Positions 31,305-40,215 of a stretch of 64,000 nucleotides of DNA are shown here, piece by piece. The DNA is taken from positions 1-64,000 of the forward strand of contig JAJDYJ010000019.1 in assembly GCA_022822865.1 (NCBI GenBank), written 5' to 3'. The stretch's first letter is position 1; each line of letters starts with the position of its first letter. Both the position numbers and the translations under genes were made by a program. The DNA comes from Pseudomonadales bacterium (GTDB lineage Bacteria > Pseudomonadota > Gammaproteobacteria > Pseudomonadales > Pseudohongiellaceae). A model generated the notes under the pieces. The model had not been told where the DNA came from. It searched no databases and worked only from the letters and a program-made list of their open reading frames with translations.

Positions 31305-32276
31305 ATGAAGCGATTACGCGGATACACCCGGGAATTCGCCGCACGTTTTCGCAAGTTATCGGCAGGATTGCCGGGCCTGGCCGGACGACTCCGGACAGTT
31401 GCCGCCGACTGCTTGGAACGAAGACCGCAACTTCGGGAAAAGGCGATCGCGTACTTCTACCTGGTGCGCCTGCATCGGCCGGTGGGAATCTATCTTCTGC
31501 TTTGGCCGACGATCAGCGCCTTATGGCTTGCCGCGGGCGGTGTCCCTTCCTTCGGCCTGCTGTTCATTTTCGTCTCGGGCACGGTCGTCATGCGCTCCGC
31601 CGGCTGTTGCATCAACGACTTCGCCGACTATCACATCGACGGCGAAGTGCTGCGCACCCGCGAACGTCCGCTGGCGACCGGGCAACTGAGCCGCCGGGAC
31701 GCCCTGTACGGATTCGCCGCGCTCTCCTTGGTTGGCCTCGTGCTGGTGCTGTTCACCAATCTGCAGACGATATTGCTGGCGGCAGCCGCCGTGCCCATCA
31801 TCGTCTCGTACCCCTTCTTCAAGCGCGTCACCCACATGCCCCAGGCGGTGCTGGGCGTCGCTTTTTCCTGGGGCATCCTGATGGCCTTCACCGCGCAGAC
31901 CGGAAGCTTGTCCGCTTCGGTCTGGCTGCTGTTTCTCGCAAACTGCCTGTGGACCATCGTCTACGATACGCAATACGCCATGGTCGACCGGGAGTACGAC
32001 CGGCGTCTCGGCACGAAATCCACGGCGATCCTGTTCGGCGACGCGGACAACATGATGATCGGCGTATTGCAGGTCATGTTCATCGCCGCGATGTGGCTGG
32101 CGGGACGGCAGTTCGACCTGGCATTGCCGTATTACCTGTCCCTGGTCGGCGCGAGCCTGTTGTTCGCCTGGCAGCAGATCCTGACCAGCGACCGTCAGCC
32201 CGAGGCCTGCTTCAGGGCCTTCGTCAACAATCAGTGGGTCGGCGCGCTTGTCTTTCTCGGAATCGTGCTTGGCTAA
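31305..32276 (+). CDS. ubiA: 4-hydroxybenzoate polyprenyltransferase
   Basis: UbiA prenylates 4-hydroxybenzoate in ubiquinone synthesis at the inner membrane. The 323-residue protein has about eight helices and both Asp-rich motifs: NDFADYHIDGEVLRT-RERPL and YDTQYAMVDREYDR. The N terminus has about 45 residues before the usual start (YLVRLHRPVGIYLL), either a real extension or a start chosen too far upstream. It begins four bases after recG and converges with the GH13 gene. Confidence 0.93.
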   Translation: MKRLRGYTREFAARFRKLSAGLPGLAGRLRTVAADCLERRPQLREKAIAYFYLVRLHRPVGIYLLLWPTISALWLAAGGVPSFGLLFIFVSGTVVMRSAGCCINDFADYHIDGEVLRTRERPLATGQLSRRDALYGFAALSLVGLVLVLFTNLQTILLAAAAVPIIVSYPFFKRVTHMPQAVLGVAFSWGILMAFTAQTGSLSASVWLLFLANCLWTIVYDTQYAMVDREYDRRLGTKSTAILFGDADNMMIGVLQVMFIAAMWLAGRQFDLALPYYLSLVGASLLFAWQQILTSDRQPEACFRAFVNNQWVGALVFLGIVLG

Positions 32277-32288
32277 GGCGAAACCGCG

Positions 32289-34151
32289 TCAGTCGATTTC
32301 CAGCACGAGCGCTGTGCGGGGCGTGAGTTCGATGGGGGAGGTCAGATCGTAAGTCTCGCCGCGAATGATGTCCGCGCCCTGTCGCGCATCGCCGAGAACT
32401 TCCTCGAATCGCGCCAGGTCGAGCGCGTAAGGGTCCGAGTTCTTGTTCAGCACGACCATGACCCGCTCTTCGCCCAAGTAGCGGAAATACACGTATACGC
32501 CTTCTCTCGGCAGGAAGTGGGTGAGACCGCCTTCATGGACGGCGGTGGCGGTCTTGCGCCAGTTGAAGAGCGTGCGGACCAGCGCTTGCGCCTGCAATTG
32601 CCGCTCGGTCAATCCCGCTCCGGATACGGCGTCCGCGGCATCGCCCGCCCAGCCGCCCGGAAGATTGCTGCGAATGACGCCGTGGTCGCCGCTGCTGGCG
32701 GTAAGTAATTCGGTGCCGTAATAGACCTGGGGCGCGCCGCGCATGGTCGCCAGATAAGTCATGGCCAATTCGAACAGGCCGTAGTCCTCGCCGAGTTGCG
32801 ACCAGATTCGCATCATGTCGTGATTGTCGCCGAAGATCACCAGGGCGTTGGGGTCCGGATACAGCACATCGTTCGCCAGCATCGAATACAGTTCGATGAA
32901 GCCGTCGGCGAAGGATTCCGGCTCGCGCAGCGCCGGGGCGAGCACCGAGTTCAGGGGAAAGTCCATGACGCTCGGCAGCCAGGAGCGATACCCGTCGTGC
33001 TTGTCCGCCCCGCCCTGCCAATACGCGACGATCAGGGGGTTTTCGGTCCATTCTTCGCCGACCACGTTGAAATCGGGAAATTCTTCCATCACCCGCCGCG
33101 TCCATTCGGCCATGAACTCGCCGCCGGAATACGGATAGGTATCCATGCGCACTCCGGCCAGGCCCAGATACTCGATCCACCAGATGGCGTTCTGAATCAG
33201 GTACTCGGCCATGAGGGGATTGTCCTGGTCCAGGTCGGGCATGTCGGGCACGAACCAGCCATCGTAAAGTTCGCGCCGGTCGATTTCGGCGCCATAGGGG
33301 TCCACGCTGAGCGTCTTGGCGTGATTGGTCTCGACATAGCCGTCCCATCGATGCACCCAGTCGTCCATGGGCGGGTCGTCCATCCACCAGTGATGCAGCC
33401 CGCTATGGTTGACGATCATGTCCATGATCAGTCCCACTCCCCTTTCGCGTCCGGCGCGGGCCAGTTCCGCGAGATCCGCGTTGCTGCCCATGCGCGGGTC
33501 GACCCGATAGAAGTCGGTGGTCGCGTAGCCGTGATAGGAAAACGCCGGCATCGCGTTTTCGAGCACGGGATTGAGCCATACGGCGGTGAATCCGAGCCCG
33601 TCAATGTAATCGAGACGATCGATGATGCCCTTGAGATCGCCGCCGTGCCGGGCTCCCGGCTGAGTACGGTCGACGATATCGCCGAGGCCGTCGATTTCGT
33701 CGTTGCCGGGGTCGCCGTTGGCGAACCGGTCCGGAGTGATCAGGTAGATCGCGTCTGCCGAGGAAAATCCGCGCGTATGTCCGGGATCGGAGTTGCGCGC
33801 GTCCAGGCGATATGGATGCGTTACTTCGCCATCGGGGCCGACGAACACGATATCGAACTCGCCGGGCTCGGTATCGGCGGCGATGCGCAAGCGCACGAAC
33901 AGGTAGTTGGGGTTTTCCGTCGCGAGCGTATCGAGCACCGTGACGCCCGGATAGTCCACCGCAGGCCGCAGTTCGCCGACGCCGTCGCCGTATACGAGCA
34001 GCCGCAGGTCGGGTTCGCTGAAGCCGGTCCACCAGTTGGGCGGTTCGACGCGCTGGATTTCCGCGGCGAAGACGGCCGAAAGCGGCATTCCCAGGCAGAC
34101 TGCCAGCGCGGCAATCAAGGGACGAAACAGCTTGACGGGCGACGCGATCAT
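32289..34151 (-). CDS. Secreted GH13 enzyme, cyclomaltodextrinase/neopullulanase-like
   Basis: The 620-residue protein has a signal peptide (ALAVCLGMPLSAVFA), an N-terminal Ig-like domain of the cyclomaltodextrinase type (RVEPPNWWTGFSEPDLRLLV), a GH13 barrel with the nucleophile region GVRMDTYPYS, the acid/base VGEEW and the third Asp in GDNHDMMR, then a C-terminal beta domain. It probably hydrolyses maltooligosaccharides or cyclodextrins in the periplasm or at the outer membrane. Its ATG overlaps the stop of the upstream serine hydrolase (ATGA), so the two are co-translated with the TonB receptor unit. Confidence 0.9.
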   Translation of the reverse strand: MIASPVKLFRPLIAALAVCLGMPLSAVFAAEIQRVEPPNWWTGFSEPDLRLLVYGDGVGELRPAVDYPGVTVLDTLATENPNYLFVRLRIAADTEPGEFDIVFVGPDGEVTHPYRLDARNSDPGHTRGFSSADAIYLITPDRFANGDPGNDEIDGLGDIVDRTQPGARHGGDLKGIIDRLDYIDGLGFTAVWLNPVLENAMPAFSYHGYATTDFYRVDPRMGSNADLAELARAGRERGVGLIMDMIVNHSGLHHWWMDDPPMDDWVHRWDGYVETNHAKTLSVDPYGAEIDRRELYDGWFVPDMPDLDQDNPLMAEYLIQNAIWWIEYLGLAGVRMDTYPYSGGEFMAEWTRRVMEEFPDFNVVGEEWTENPLIVAYWQGGADKHDGYRSWLPSVMDFPLNSVLAPALREPESFADGFIELYSMLANDVLYPDPNALVIFGDNHDMMRIWSQLGEDYGLFELAMTYLATMRGAPQVYYGTELLTASSGDHGVIRSNLPGGWAGDAADAVSGAGLTERQLQAQALVRTLFNWRKTATAVHEGGLTHFLPREGVYVYFRYLGEERVMVVLNKNSDPYALDLARFEEVLGDARQGADIIRGETYDLTSPIELTPRTALVLEID

Positions 34152-35446
34152 CGGGATTCCGCCGCCCAGAATTGCCGGTAGAGTTCGCCGCGAAACGCCT
34201 CGTCCCTGCCGTAGCCATCTTCGTTGATCCAGAAAATCTGCGACATGATTATGCCGACGAATTCCCGCTTCGGATCGACCCAGAAATGGGTTCCCTCGTA
34301 TCCGCCGCCGACCCACAAGCCCTCTTCGCCCTGTTCGCGGGTCCTGGTCGGCTCGCCGGTCACCCACAGGTTGAAGCCGTTGTGCCCTTCGGGATTGTCG
34401 AGTTGGGTATGCGGGGCGTAAATGTCCTCGACCGTCGCAGTCTCCAGCAATCTCGTTCCGTTGAGCGTTCCGTGATTGAGCAGCATTCTCAGGAAATCCG
34501 CGTAGCCGTCGGCGGTGGCCACCATGCCCTCGCCGCCGAGATAAAGTTCGTGCTCCGGGTCGTAGTCGGGCACGTCCGGCCCGAAGATATCGAGTTCGCC
34601 GGGAAACGCCGGTCGCAACGTGCCGCCCTGGCCGCTGATTCTCGGCGGCAATTCGGCGTCCGGCGGCAAATCGTATTGCAATCCTTCGATACCCAGCGGT
34701 CCGGTCAGGCGCTCTTCCACCAGTTGCTTGAGACTCAAGCCCGTTGCGCGTTCGGCCACCATTCCCAGGATCGTGGTATTGGTCCCGTAGTAATAGGTGG
34801 TTCCCGGATGCTGGATCAGCGGCAGGTCCGCGAGGCGGGCGATAAATTCGTCGGAATCCGCCGCCGTCACCACGTTGCTGTCGGCGAGCGCGGAGTCGAT
34901 GCACGGCATTCCCGTGGTGGCGTAATAGAAACCGGCTTCGTGGTTGATCAGGTGCCGCACCGTCATCACGGTGTCCGCGGGAACGAGTTCAAACGGACAG
35001 GCCGGGTCCGCTTGCCCGAAGTCGAGTTCAGCCAGACTCCTGCCATCGGAAGTGACCGCGACCTGCATGTCGGAAAGTTCCGGAATGTAGCTCGCGACCG
35101 GATCTTCCAGGCTCAGAACGCCGTCTTCCACCAGGTCGAGAACTACCGAGATGGTGACGATCTTGCTCATGGACCAGATTCGAATCCACGACTGCCCGTC
35201 GATCTGCGCGTCCGGCAGCAGGTCCCGATTCACGACACTGTGCTCGTATGCGACATTGCCGTCGCGGTCTTCTAGCCGGGCGTAGAGGAAGGGATAGTGG
35301 CCCTCTTCGACGAAGCGGTCGAGGACCGCGTCGAGGGCGTCCGGGTCGGGAACTTCGATCTGCGCCTGGGCGAAATTTACCCAGGAAATCAACACCAGGG
35401 CGGACGCCAGGGCGCCCGCCGGTGATGTCAACGCCGAGCGGATCAT
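34148..35446 (-). CDS. Secreted serine hydrolase, family VIII esterase-like
   Basis: The 432-residue protein has a signal peptide ending near AQA and the beta-lactamase/transpeptidase-like SxxK motif (SMSK, Ser92). Where class C beta-lactamases have YxN it has YGT (YYGTNTT), and near the end GGGYEGTHFWVDP replaces KTG, as in family VIII carboxylesterases. It more likely removes acyl groups from sugars or other small esters than breaks beta-lactams. It lies 15 bases after the TonB receptor gene and overlaps the GH13 gene, so a role in deacylating the imported glycan is plausible. Confidence 0.8.
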   Translation of the reverse strand: MIRSALTSPAGALASALVLISWVNFAQAQIEVPDPDALDAVLDRFVEEGHYPFLYARLEDRDGNVAYEHSVVNRDLLPDAQIDGQSWIRIWSMSKIVTISVVLDLVEDGVLSLEDPVASYIPELSDMQVAVTSDGRSLAELDFGQADPACPFELVPADTVMTVRHLINHEAGFYYATTGMPCIDSALADSNVVTAADSDEFIARLADLPLIQHPGTTYYYGTNTTILGMVAERATGLSLKQLVEERLTGPLGIEGLQYDLPPDAELPPRISGQGGTLRPAFPGELDIFGPDVPDYDPEHELYLGGEGMVATADGYADFLRMLLNHGTLNGTRLLETATVEDIYAPHTQLDNPEGHNGFNLWVTGEPTRTREQGEEGLWVGGGYEGTHFWVDPKREFVGIIMSQIFWINEDGYGRDEAFRGELYRQFWAAESR

Positions 35447-35461
35447 CGGCCGTGGCCGGCG

Positions 35462-38233
35462 TCAGAACCGGTACGACGCGCCGACGAAGTAGGTCGCGCC
35501 GTAGGACTGCCAGTCCTTGACCATCCGATGATCGTTGTTGAGGAATCCGACGAAAGGTTCGTCGGTCAGATTGGTGCCTTGCAGGTACAGCGTCAGGCCG
35601 TCCAACTGGCCGCCTTCGAAGCTGTAGCTGAGCTGGGCGTCAACCAGTTGTTCCTCGCTGATCGAGCGCAAGGTCCGGCCCGCGCCGAATCCCTGCACCT
35701 CGCCGAGGAAATCCGAGCGGTGATTGCCGCTTATCCGGGCCGAAAAACCGCCTCTTTCATAATAGAAAGTCAGGTTCATGACGGTATCGGACAGACCCGG
35801 CAAGGGCGTCGACGGGTCGCCGGTGCCGCGCTCGATTTCGCTGTCGGTCCAGGAACCGTTGAATACCGCGCCAAATCCTTCCAGGGCCGGATTCAGCGCT
35901 TCGCCGGCGACTTGCAGCGACAGTTCGTAGCCCGAGATGTTGCCGCCATCGCCGTTGGAAGGCCGGCTTACGATGCCCGTCGTCAGCGCCGGAGTGACGC
36001 CGCCGGTGGGAAATCCGGCAAAGTCAACGAGTCTGGGCTGCTCGTAGATGTAGGTTGTGAGATCCTTGTAGAAAGTCGCGAGCGCGAAGTAGCCCGTGGC
36101 GTCGGGGAAATACAATTCATAGGACAAGTCGATCGAATCCGCCATCCAGGGCCGCAGATCCGGGCTGCCGCCGCTGCCGCCCCAGGGCGCCTGGTTGATA
36201 TCCGTGGAATCGGCCAGGCTGGCGTTGAAATTTACTTCCCGGCCGGCGCGCATCTCGTCCATCCGCGCCCGGGCGAGAGTGCGCGCGATGCCCAGACGGA
36301 TGTATTGCGCGTCGGCGATCTCGAAATTCAGGTTCAGGCTCGGCAGGTATTCGGTGTAGTCGGCGCCTCCGGTGACCGTTTGCAAGGTGGTCGCTTCCGC
36401 TGCGCTCGAAGGCGGCGGCCAGCCGCCGTTGGCGGCGCTCGACCCCGACGAACTCTGGTCGGTGCGCACTGCCTGCACGCCGAAATTGCCTGTCACCGGC
36501 ACATCGCCGAGCGAGGATTCGATATTGAACTTGACGTAGGCGACGGTCACGTCTTCGTCCACCGTCCAGTCGTTGGAAAGCACGCCGCCGCCGAAGTGAT
36601 CCGCGCGGTAGTAGATTCCGCTGTCGTACAAGGCGACCGGATCGAAAGTGGCGATGGTCGCCAGGCCGAAGGGAACGGTGACCGCGCCGGTGGGCGTGAA
36701 ATCCTGCGTGAGTTCGCCGCTCGTCAGCCCGAGGAAGCCCTGGTTGCTGGCGTTTCTCGATTTGCTGCGGCTATCGAACTGCACGCCGAAATCGACGCTG
36801 CTGATTGCGCCGCCGAGATAGCGCTCGGCGCTGAGCTTGATCTGGGTCAACTCGTCTTCGATCGACGGTCGGTTGTCGTAACCCACCTGGCCGCCGGGAA
36901 TGGCGGGGTTGCCCCAACCCATCGGGCTGGTCAGCACCGTCGCGCCCGGCGAGAGGACATCGGCCGAGGACGTGAAGCGCGGCGCATGATTGCCGATGAC
37001 GAATCCGATCGTGTCCGTCGCGCCCTGGCCGCTGGGGCCGGTTCCCGTGTTGAGCGAGAGGATGACGTCCTGGCGGTCGACGGCGGAATGGCTGATGTCG
37101 GCGGTTACGTCCCAGTCGTCGTTGACATCGAACTCGAGGTTCCAGCCGGCGGCCCACAGATCCGCGTCGCGCGATTCGAGATTGTTGCTGATGACCGCCT
37201 TGGCGCTATTGAACGTGCCGCTGGTTATCAGCCCGTTGTTGACCTGTTCGTTTGCCAGATTAACCCCGGTGTTCCAGGAGAACCAGGCAGGATAGAGGGG
37301 CAACTCGTATTGCCTGGACAGCGAGGATTCCTCGAAGCTCGACCGGTAGACGTCGATCGTGGAAGTGACGCGCTCGTTGGGCTGAAATTCGAGTACGGCC
37401 ATGAAGCTGTCGCGGGTCAGCTCGCCGGACTGCGCCTTCGGATTGATGCCGGTTATCCCCTGGGCGCCGTTGTAATCGTTGTAATCCCAGATGTCGATCA
37501 CTTCGCGCTGGCTGGGAGAGCCGATATGGGAAAAGCCCAGCGCCACGCCGACGGTGCCGTCGGCGTTCTGGTCGATGTACGAGCCGGTGTAGCGCCAGCC
37601 GGCGTCGTCAAGTTCGGGATTGAGCGCGCCGTACTCGTTCATCTCGTAGCGGGCATTGACCACGACGACGCGCTCGTCGTAATCCAGCGGGCTTACGGTG
37701 CGCATGTCCACCGTGCCGGCGAGTCCCTGCCCGGTCAGCGAAGCGTCCGGCGTCTTGTAGACGACGACGCCTTGCAGCAGTTCGGAGGGGTACTGGTCGA
37801 ATTCGACGCCGCGATTGTCGCCGGCGCTGACCTGCTGGCGCCCGTTCAGCAAGGCGGTGGAGAAATCAGGCGCCAGGCCGCGGATGCTGATCACCTGCTG
37901 GCGGCCGTTGAGGCGCTGGCCGGCGAGTCCCGTCAGCCGCGTCAGGGCTTCGGCGATGCTGTTGTCGGGCAGCTTGCCGATATCCTCGGCGGATATCGCT
38001 TCCACGATCAACTCCGAATTCCGTTTCGTCGCCATGGAATTCAGCAGGCTCTGGCGGAAACCGGTAACGACGATTTGCTCGATCGTCGCGCCTTCCTGGG
38101 CCACGGCCGTCCCGGCGAGCGGAGCCAGCGCCGCGGCGACGGCCAGGGAAAGCGGCTTCAGATTCTTTGAAAAATCGCCTTTCCGGCGAAAATTTGTTCC
38201 TCGCGGCTCACTTATTGAAACGCTTCGCGTCAT
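35462..38233 (-). CDS. TonB-dependent receptor, carbohydrate type
   Basis: The 923-residue outer-membrane protein has a signal peptide (LAVAAALAPLAGTAVA), a TonB box-like IEQIVVTGFRQSL, a plug domain (LPDNSIAEALTRLTGLAGQR, VISIRGLAPDFSTALLNGR) and a 22-strand barrel ending in the aromatic FVGASYRF. The features match the receptors of Xanthomonas and Caulobacter that import oligosaccharides. AGAGGA lies before the ATG. It is the first gene of an operon with the esterase and a GH13 enzyme, with a LacI-type site about 90 bases upstream. The ligand is probably an oligosaccharide (inference). Confidence 0.92.
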   Translation of the reverse strand: MTRSVSISEPRGTNFRRKGDFSKNLKPLSLAVAAALAPLAGTAVAQEGATIEQIVVTGFRQSLLNSMATKRNSELIVEAISAEDIGKLPDNSIAEALTRLTGLAGQRLNGRQQVISIRGLAPDFSTALLNGRQQVSAGDNRGVEFDQYPSELLQGVVVYKTPDASLTGQGLAGTVDMRTVSPLDYDERVVVVNARYEMNEYGALNPELDDAGWRYTGSYIDQNADGTVGVALGFSHIGSPSQREVIDIWDYNDYNGAQGITGINPKAQSGELTRDSFMAVLEFQPNERVTSTIDVYRSSFEESSLSRQYELPLYPAWFSWNTGVNLANEQVNNGLITSGTFNSAKAVISNNLESRDADLWAAGWNLEFDVNDDWDVTADISHSAVDRQDVILSLNTGTGPSGQGATDTIGFVIGNHAPRFTSSADVLSPGATVLTSPMGWGNPAIPGGQVGYDNRPSIEDELTQIKLSAERYLGGAISSVDFGVQFDSRSKSRNASNQGFLGLTSGELTQDFTPTGAVTVPFGLATIATFDPVALYDSGIYYRADHFGGGVLSNDWTVDEDVTVAYVKFNIESSLGDVPVTGNFGVQAVRTDQSSSGSSAANGGWPPPSSAAEATTLQTVTGGADYTEYLPSLNLNFEIADAQYIRLGIARTLARARMDEMRAGREVNFNASLADSTDINQAPWGGSGGSPDLRPWMADSIDLSYELYFPDATGYFALATFYKDLTTYIYEQPRLVDFAGFPTGGVTPALTTGIVSRPSNGDGGNISGYELSLQVAGEALNPALEGFGAVFNGSWTDSEIERGTGDPSTPLPGLSDTVMNLTFYYERGGFSARISGNHRSDFLGEVQGFGAGRTLRSISEEQLVDAQLSYSFEGGQLDGLTLYLQGTNLTDEPFVGFLNNDHRMVKDWQSYGATYFVGASYRF

Positions 38234-38321
38234 GGTATTCCTCTCAGTTTCACCGATCCGGCGATGTCTGGAATTCAGCTATCCCGAACTTATAGGCTTA
38301 TGCGCCCGGTTTAGCAATAAA

Positions 38322-38337
38322 ATGCATACGTATTCAT
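38322..38337 (-). promoter_or_regulatory. LacI-type operator upstream of the TonB receptor
   Basis: ATGCATACGTATTCAT is an imperfect palindrome centred on CG, the typical form of a LacI-family operator; on the minus strand it reads ATGAATACGTATGCAT. A closely similar word, ATGAATACGATTGCAG, occurs between two divergent GH13 genes at 59617-59632. It sits between the sulfatase stop and the receptor start. Confidence 0.5.
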
Positions 38338-38348
38338 ATCGGAGCGGC

Positions 38349-40007
38349 TCAAAGCCCTCCGTCCTGCTCAGAAATCATGCGGCGAAAAAACGCCTCTTCG
38401 CCGATCGTCTCGTACGCCCGGCGCAATAGCTCGCGCCGCTCGTCGAAGCTCATTTCCTGGCCTTGCTGTTCCGGCGTCCATCGCAGCAGTCCGTCCCCGA
38501 AAACCACGCCGAAATAGGGCGCATAGCGAAATTCTTCCGCTCGGCCTAACATGCGCGGATCCTGCCGCGATTCGAGATAGGAGAACAACCGTTCGCCAAG
38601 ACGGTCCAGCAATTCCGCGTGGCTTCCGTCCGCGGCGAGATTGCGCATCTGCCAGGCGTCGGCGCGAACGTCGTACAGTTCGAACTCGCTTCTCGGCCCG
38701 AAACTCAGCGCATGCAAGGCAGGGTATTCCCCGGCGTTTTCTTCCATGAACGATTTCGCCGGGCCACCGTCCACGTCTAGCGGAATCGCGTCCGGCCTCG
38801 CGTTCCAGATCAACAGATGATCGTACGTCCTGATTGCCCGCGACGGAAAGGACATTCCGCCCGAATCCGGATAAAACCCGTGCCGCTCGCGGTACATGTA
38901 AACCGCTTCCCGCGCCGCTTGGCCGGACGTGCCGGGGATCAGCAGGGGCGCCAGGCTCTGTCCGCTCATTTCCGCTTGCGCTTCCACGCCGGCGAACTCC
39001 AGGAAAGTAGGCGCGATGTCCGTCAAACTGACCAGGTTTTCGATCCTGCGGCCGCCGGCGATGTTGTCGCCCCACCAGAACAGCAACGGCATTCTCGTGC
39101 CGTAGTCGTAAAGAGTCGCCTTGGCCCGCGGGAAGGGCATGCCGTTGTCCGAGGTGAATACGACGATGGTATCGTCCTGCAGCCCGCGCCGGTCCAGCGC
39201 TTCCATCACCCGGCCCACCTGGGCGTCGATGTATTCGATTTCGGCGTAGTATTCCGCGATGTCGTCGCGCACTTCGCCGGCGTCGGGCATGAACGGCGGC
39301 ACCGTCACCGCTGCCGAATCTATGCCGAGCGCCGCCGCCACGCCCTCGGTATAGCCGCGATGCGGCTCGAAAGTTCCCATCCAGAACGAAAACGGCCGGG
39401 TCTCATCGGCGGCGTCCAGGAATGCCTCGAAATTCGCCGCGTAGTCGATGTCCGACATCTGCAATTCTTCGAACCGGTCGCCGTAAGGCCGGCTTCGAAT
39501 CCCGTTCCAGGGCCGGCCTGCCGGATTGACGTCCCTGTCGATCAGGAATCCGGGCGCCCAGCCCTTTCCCGTAGCGCCGACCCGGTAGCCGTGTTGCGCC
39601 AGGATTTCGGTCCAGGTCGCGAACCGGGCCGGCAGATAGCCCCAGAGCGTTGCCCCCTCTTCCAGTTCGAAACCGTTCCTGCCGGTGAGGATGGACGCCC
39701 GGGAAGGAGTGCAGGAAGGCGTGCTGACAAATGCGTTTTCGAAAACGACGCCTTCACGCGCCAGCCGGTCGAGATTGGGCGTGCGCACCTCGTCACTACC
39801 ATAGGCGCCCACGTGCGCCCAGCTCAGATCGTCGGCAATGATGAACACGATGTTCGGCGCCACTGTTGTACCAGTGGCCGGTTCCTGCGCCGCCGGCAAA
39901 CATCCGCCAAGCATAAGTGCGAACAGTGCCGGCAGCAGGGCGGGCCGGAAGGGTTTTCGCTTTCCGGCCAATTTACGCAAGCATGAAAATAAATCGTTCA
40001 TAGCCAT
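38349..40007 (-). CDS. Lipoprotein sulfatase (type I, formylglycine)
   Basis: The product of about 552 residues has a lipoprotein signal with LGGC (Cys36), the metal-binding IIADDLSW and the formylglycine motif CTPSRASILTG (Cys99), followed by GTFEPHRGY and FTSDNGMPF. It hydrolyses sulfate esters after Cys is converted to formylglycine by a maturase, which is not in the window. It lies 115 bases upstream of the TonB receptor on the same strand and so may remove sulfate from the imported glycan. An alternative start is the ATG at 40001. Confidence 0.9.
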   Translation of the reverse strand: MAMNDLFSCLRKLAGKRKPFRPALLPALFALMLGGCLPAAQEPATGTTVAPNIVFIIADDLSWAHVGAYGSDEVRTPNLDRLAREGVVFENAFVSTPSCTPSRASILTGRNGFELEEGATLWGYLPARFATWTEILAQHGYRVGATGKGWAPGFLIDRDVNPAGRPWNGIRSRPYGDRFEELQMSDIDYAANFEAFLDAADETRPFSFWMGTFEPHRGYTEGVAAALGIDSAAVTVPPFMPDAGEVRDDIAEYYAEIEYIDAQVGRVMEALDRRGLQDDTIVVFTSDNGMPFPRAKATLYDYGTRMPLLFWWGDNIAGGRRIENLVSLTDIAPTFLEFAGVEAQAEMSGQSLAPLLIPGTSGQAAREAVYMYRERHGFYPDSGGMSFPSRAIRTYDHLLIWNARPDAIPLDVDGGPAKSFMEENAGEYPALHALSFGPRSEFELYDVRADAWQMRNLAADGSHAELLDRLGERLFSYLESRQDPRMLGRAEEFRYAPYFGVVFGDGLLRWTPEQQGQEMSFDERRELLRRAYETIGEEAFFRRMISEQDGGL

Positions 40008-40215
40008 TCCGAAGAATTCCTAGAGTTCGAGTTGAGGGCCACTTCCCCCATCGAAAAATGATGCTCGGCGGCGCACATGCGAAGCCGCGTCTTCACACCG
40101 TCATCGATTTTGGCCAAATCCGAGCGTTTCTTCAAAACGTTTCCTAGACTTTGTACACGAATGTTCTGTCCGGCAACGGATGGGGCGAATTTTTACTCTT
40201 TGATGGAGAGCCAGC

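Noticed and set aside
34148-35446. Beta-lactamase (antibiotic resistance) reading of the serine hydrolase
   Set aside because: YxN and KTG are replaced as in family VIII esterases, and the context is glycan uptake.
35528-38170. 880-residue plus-strand ORF opposite the TonB receptor
   Set aside because: It is the exact antisense of a clear receptor gene; GC-rich codons leave long antisense frames. No family motif is present.
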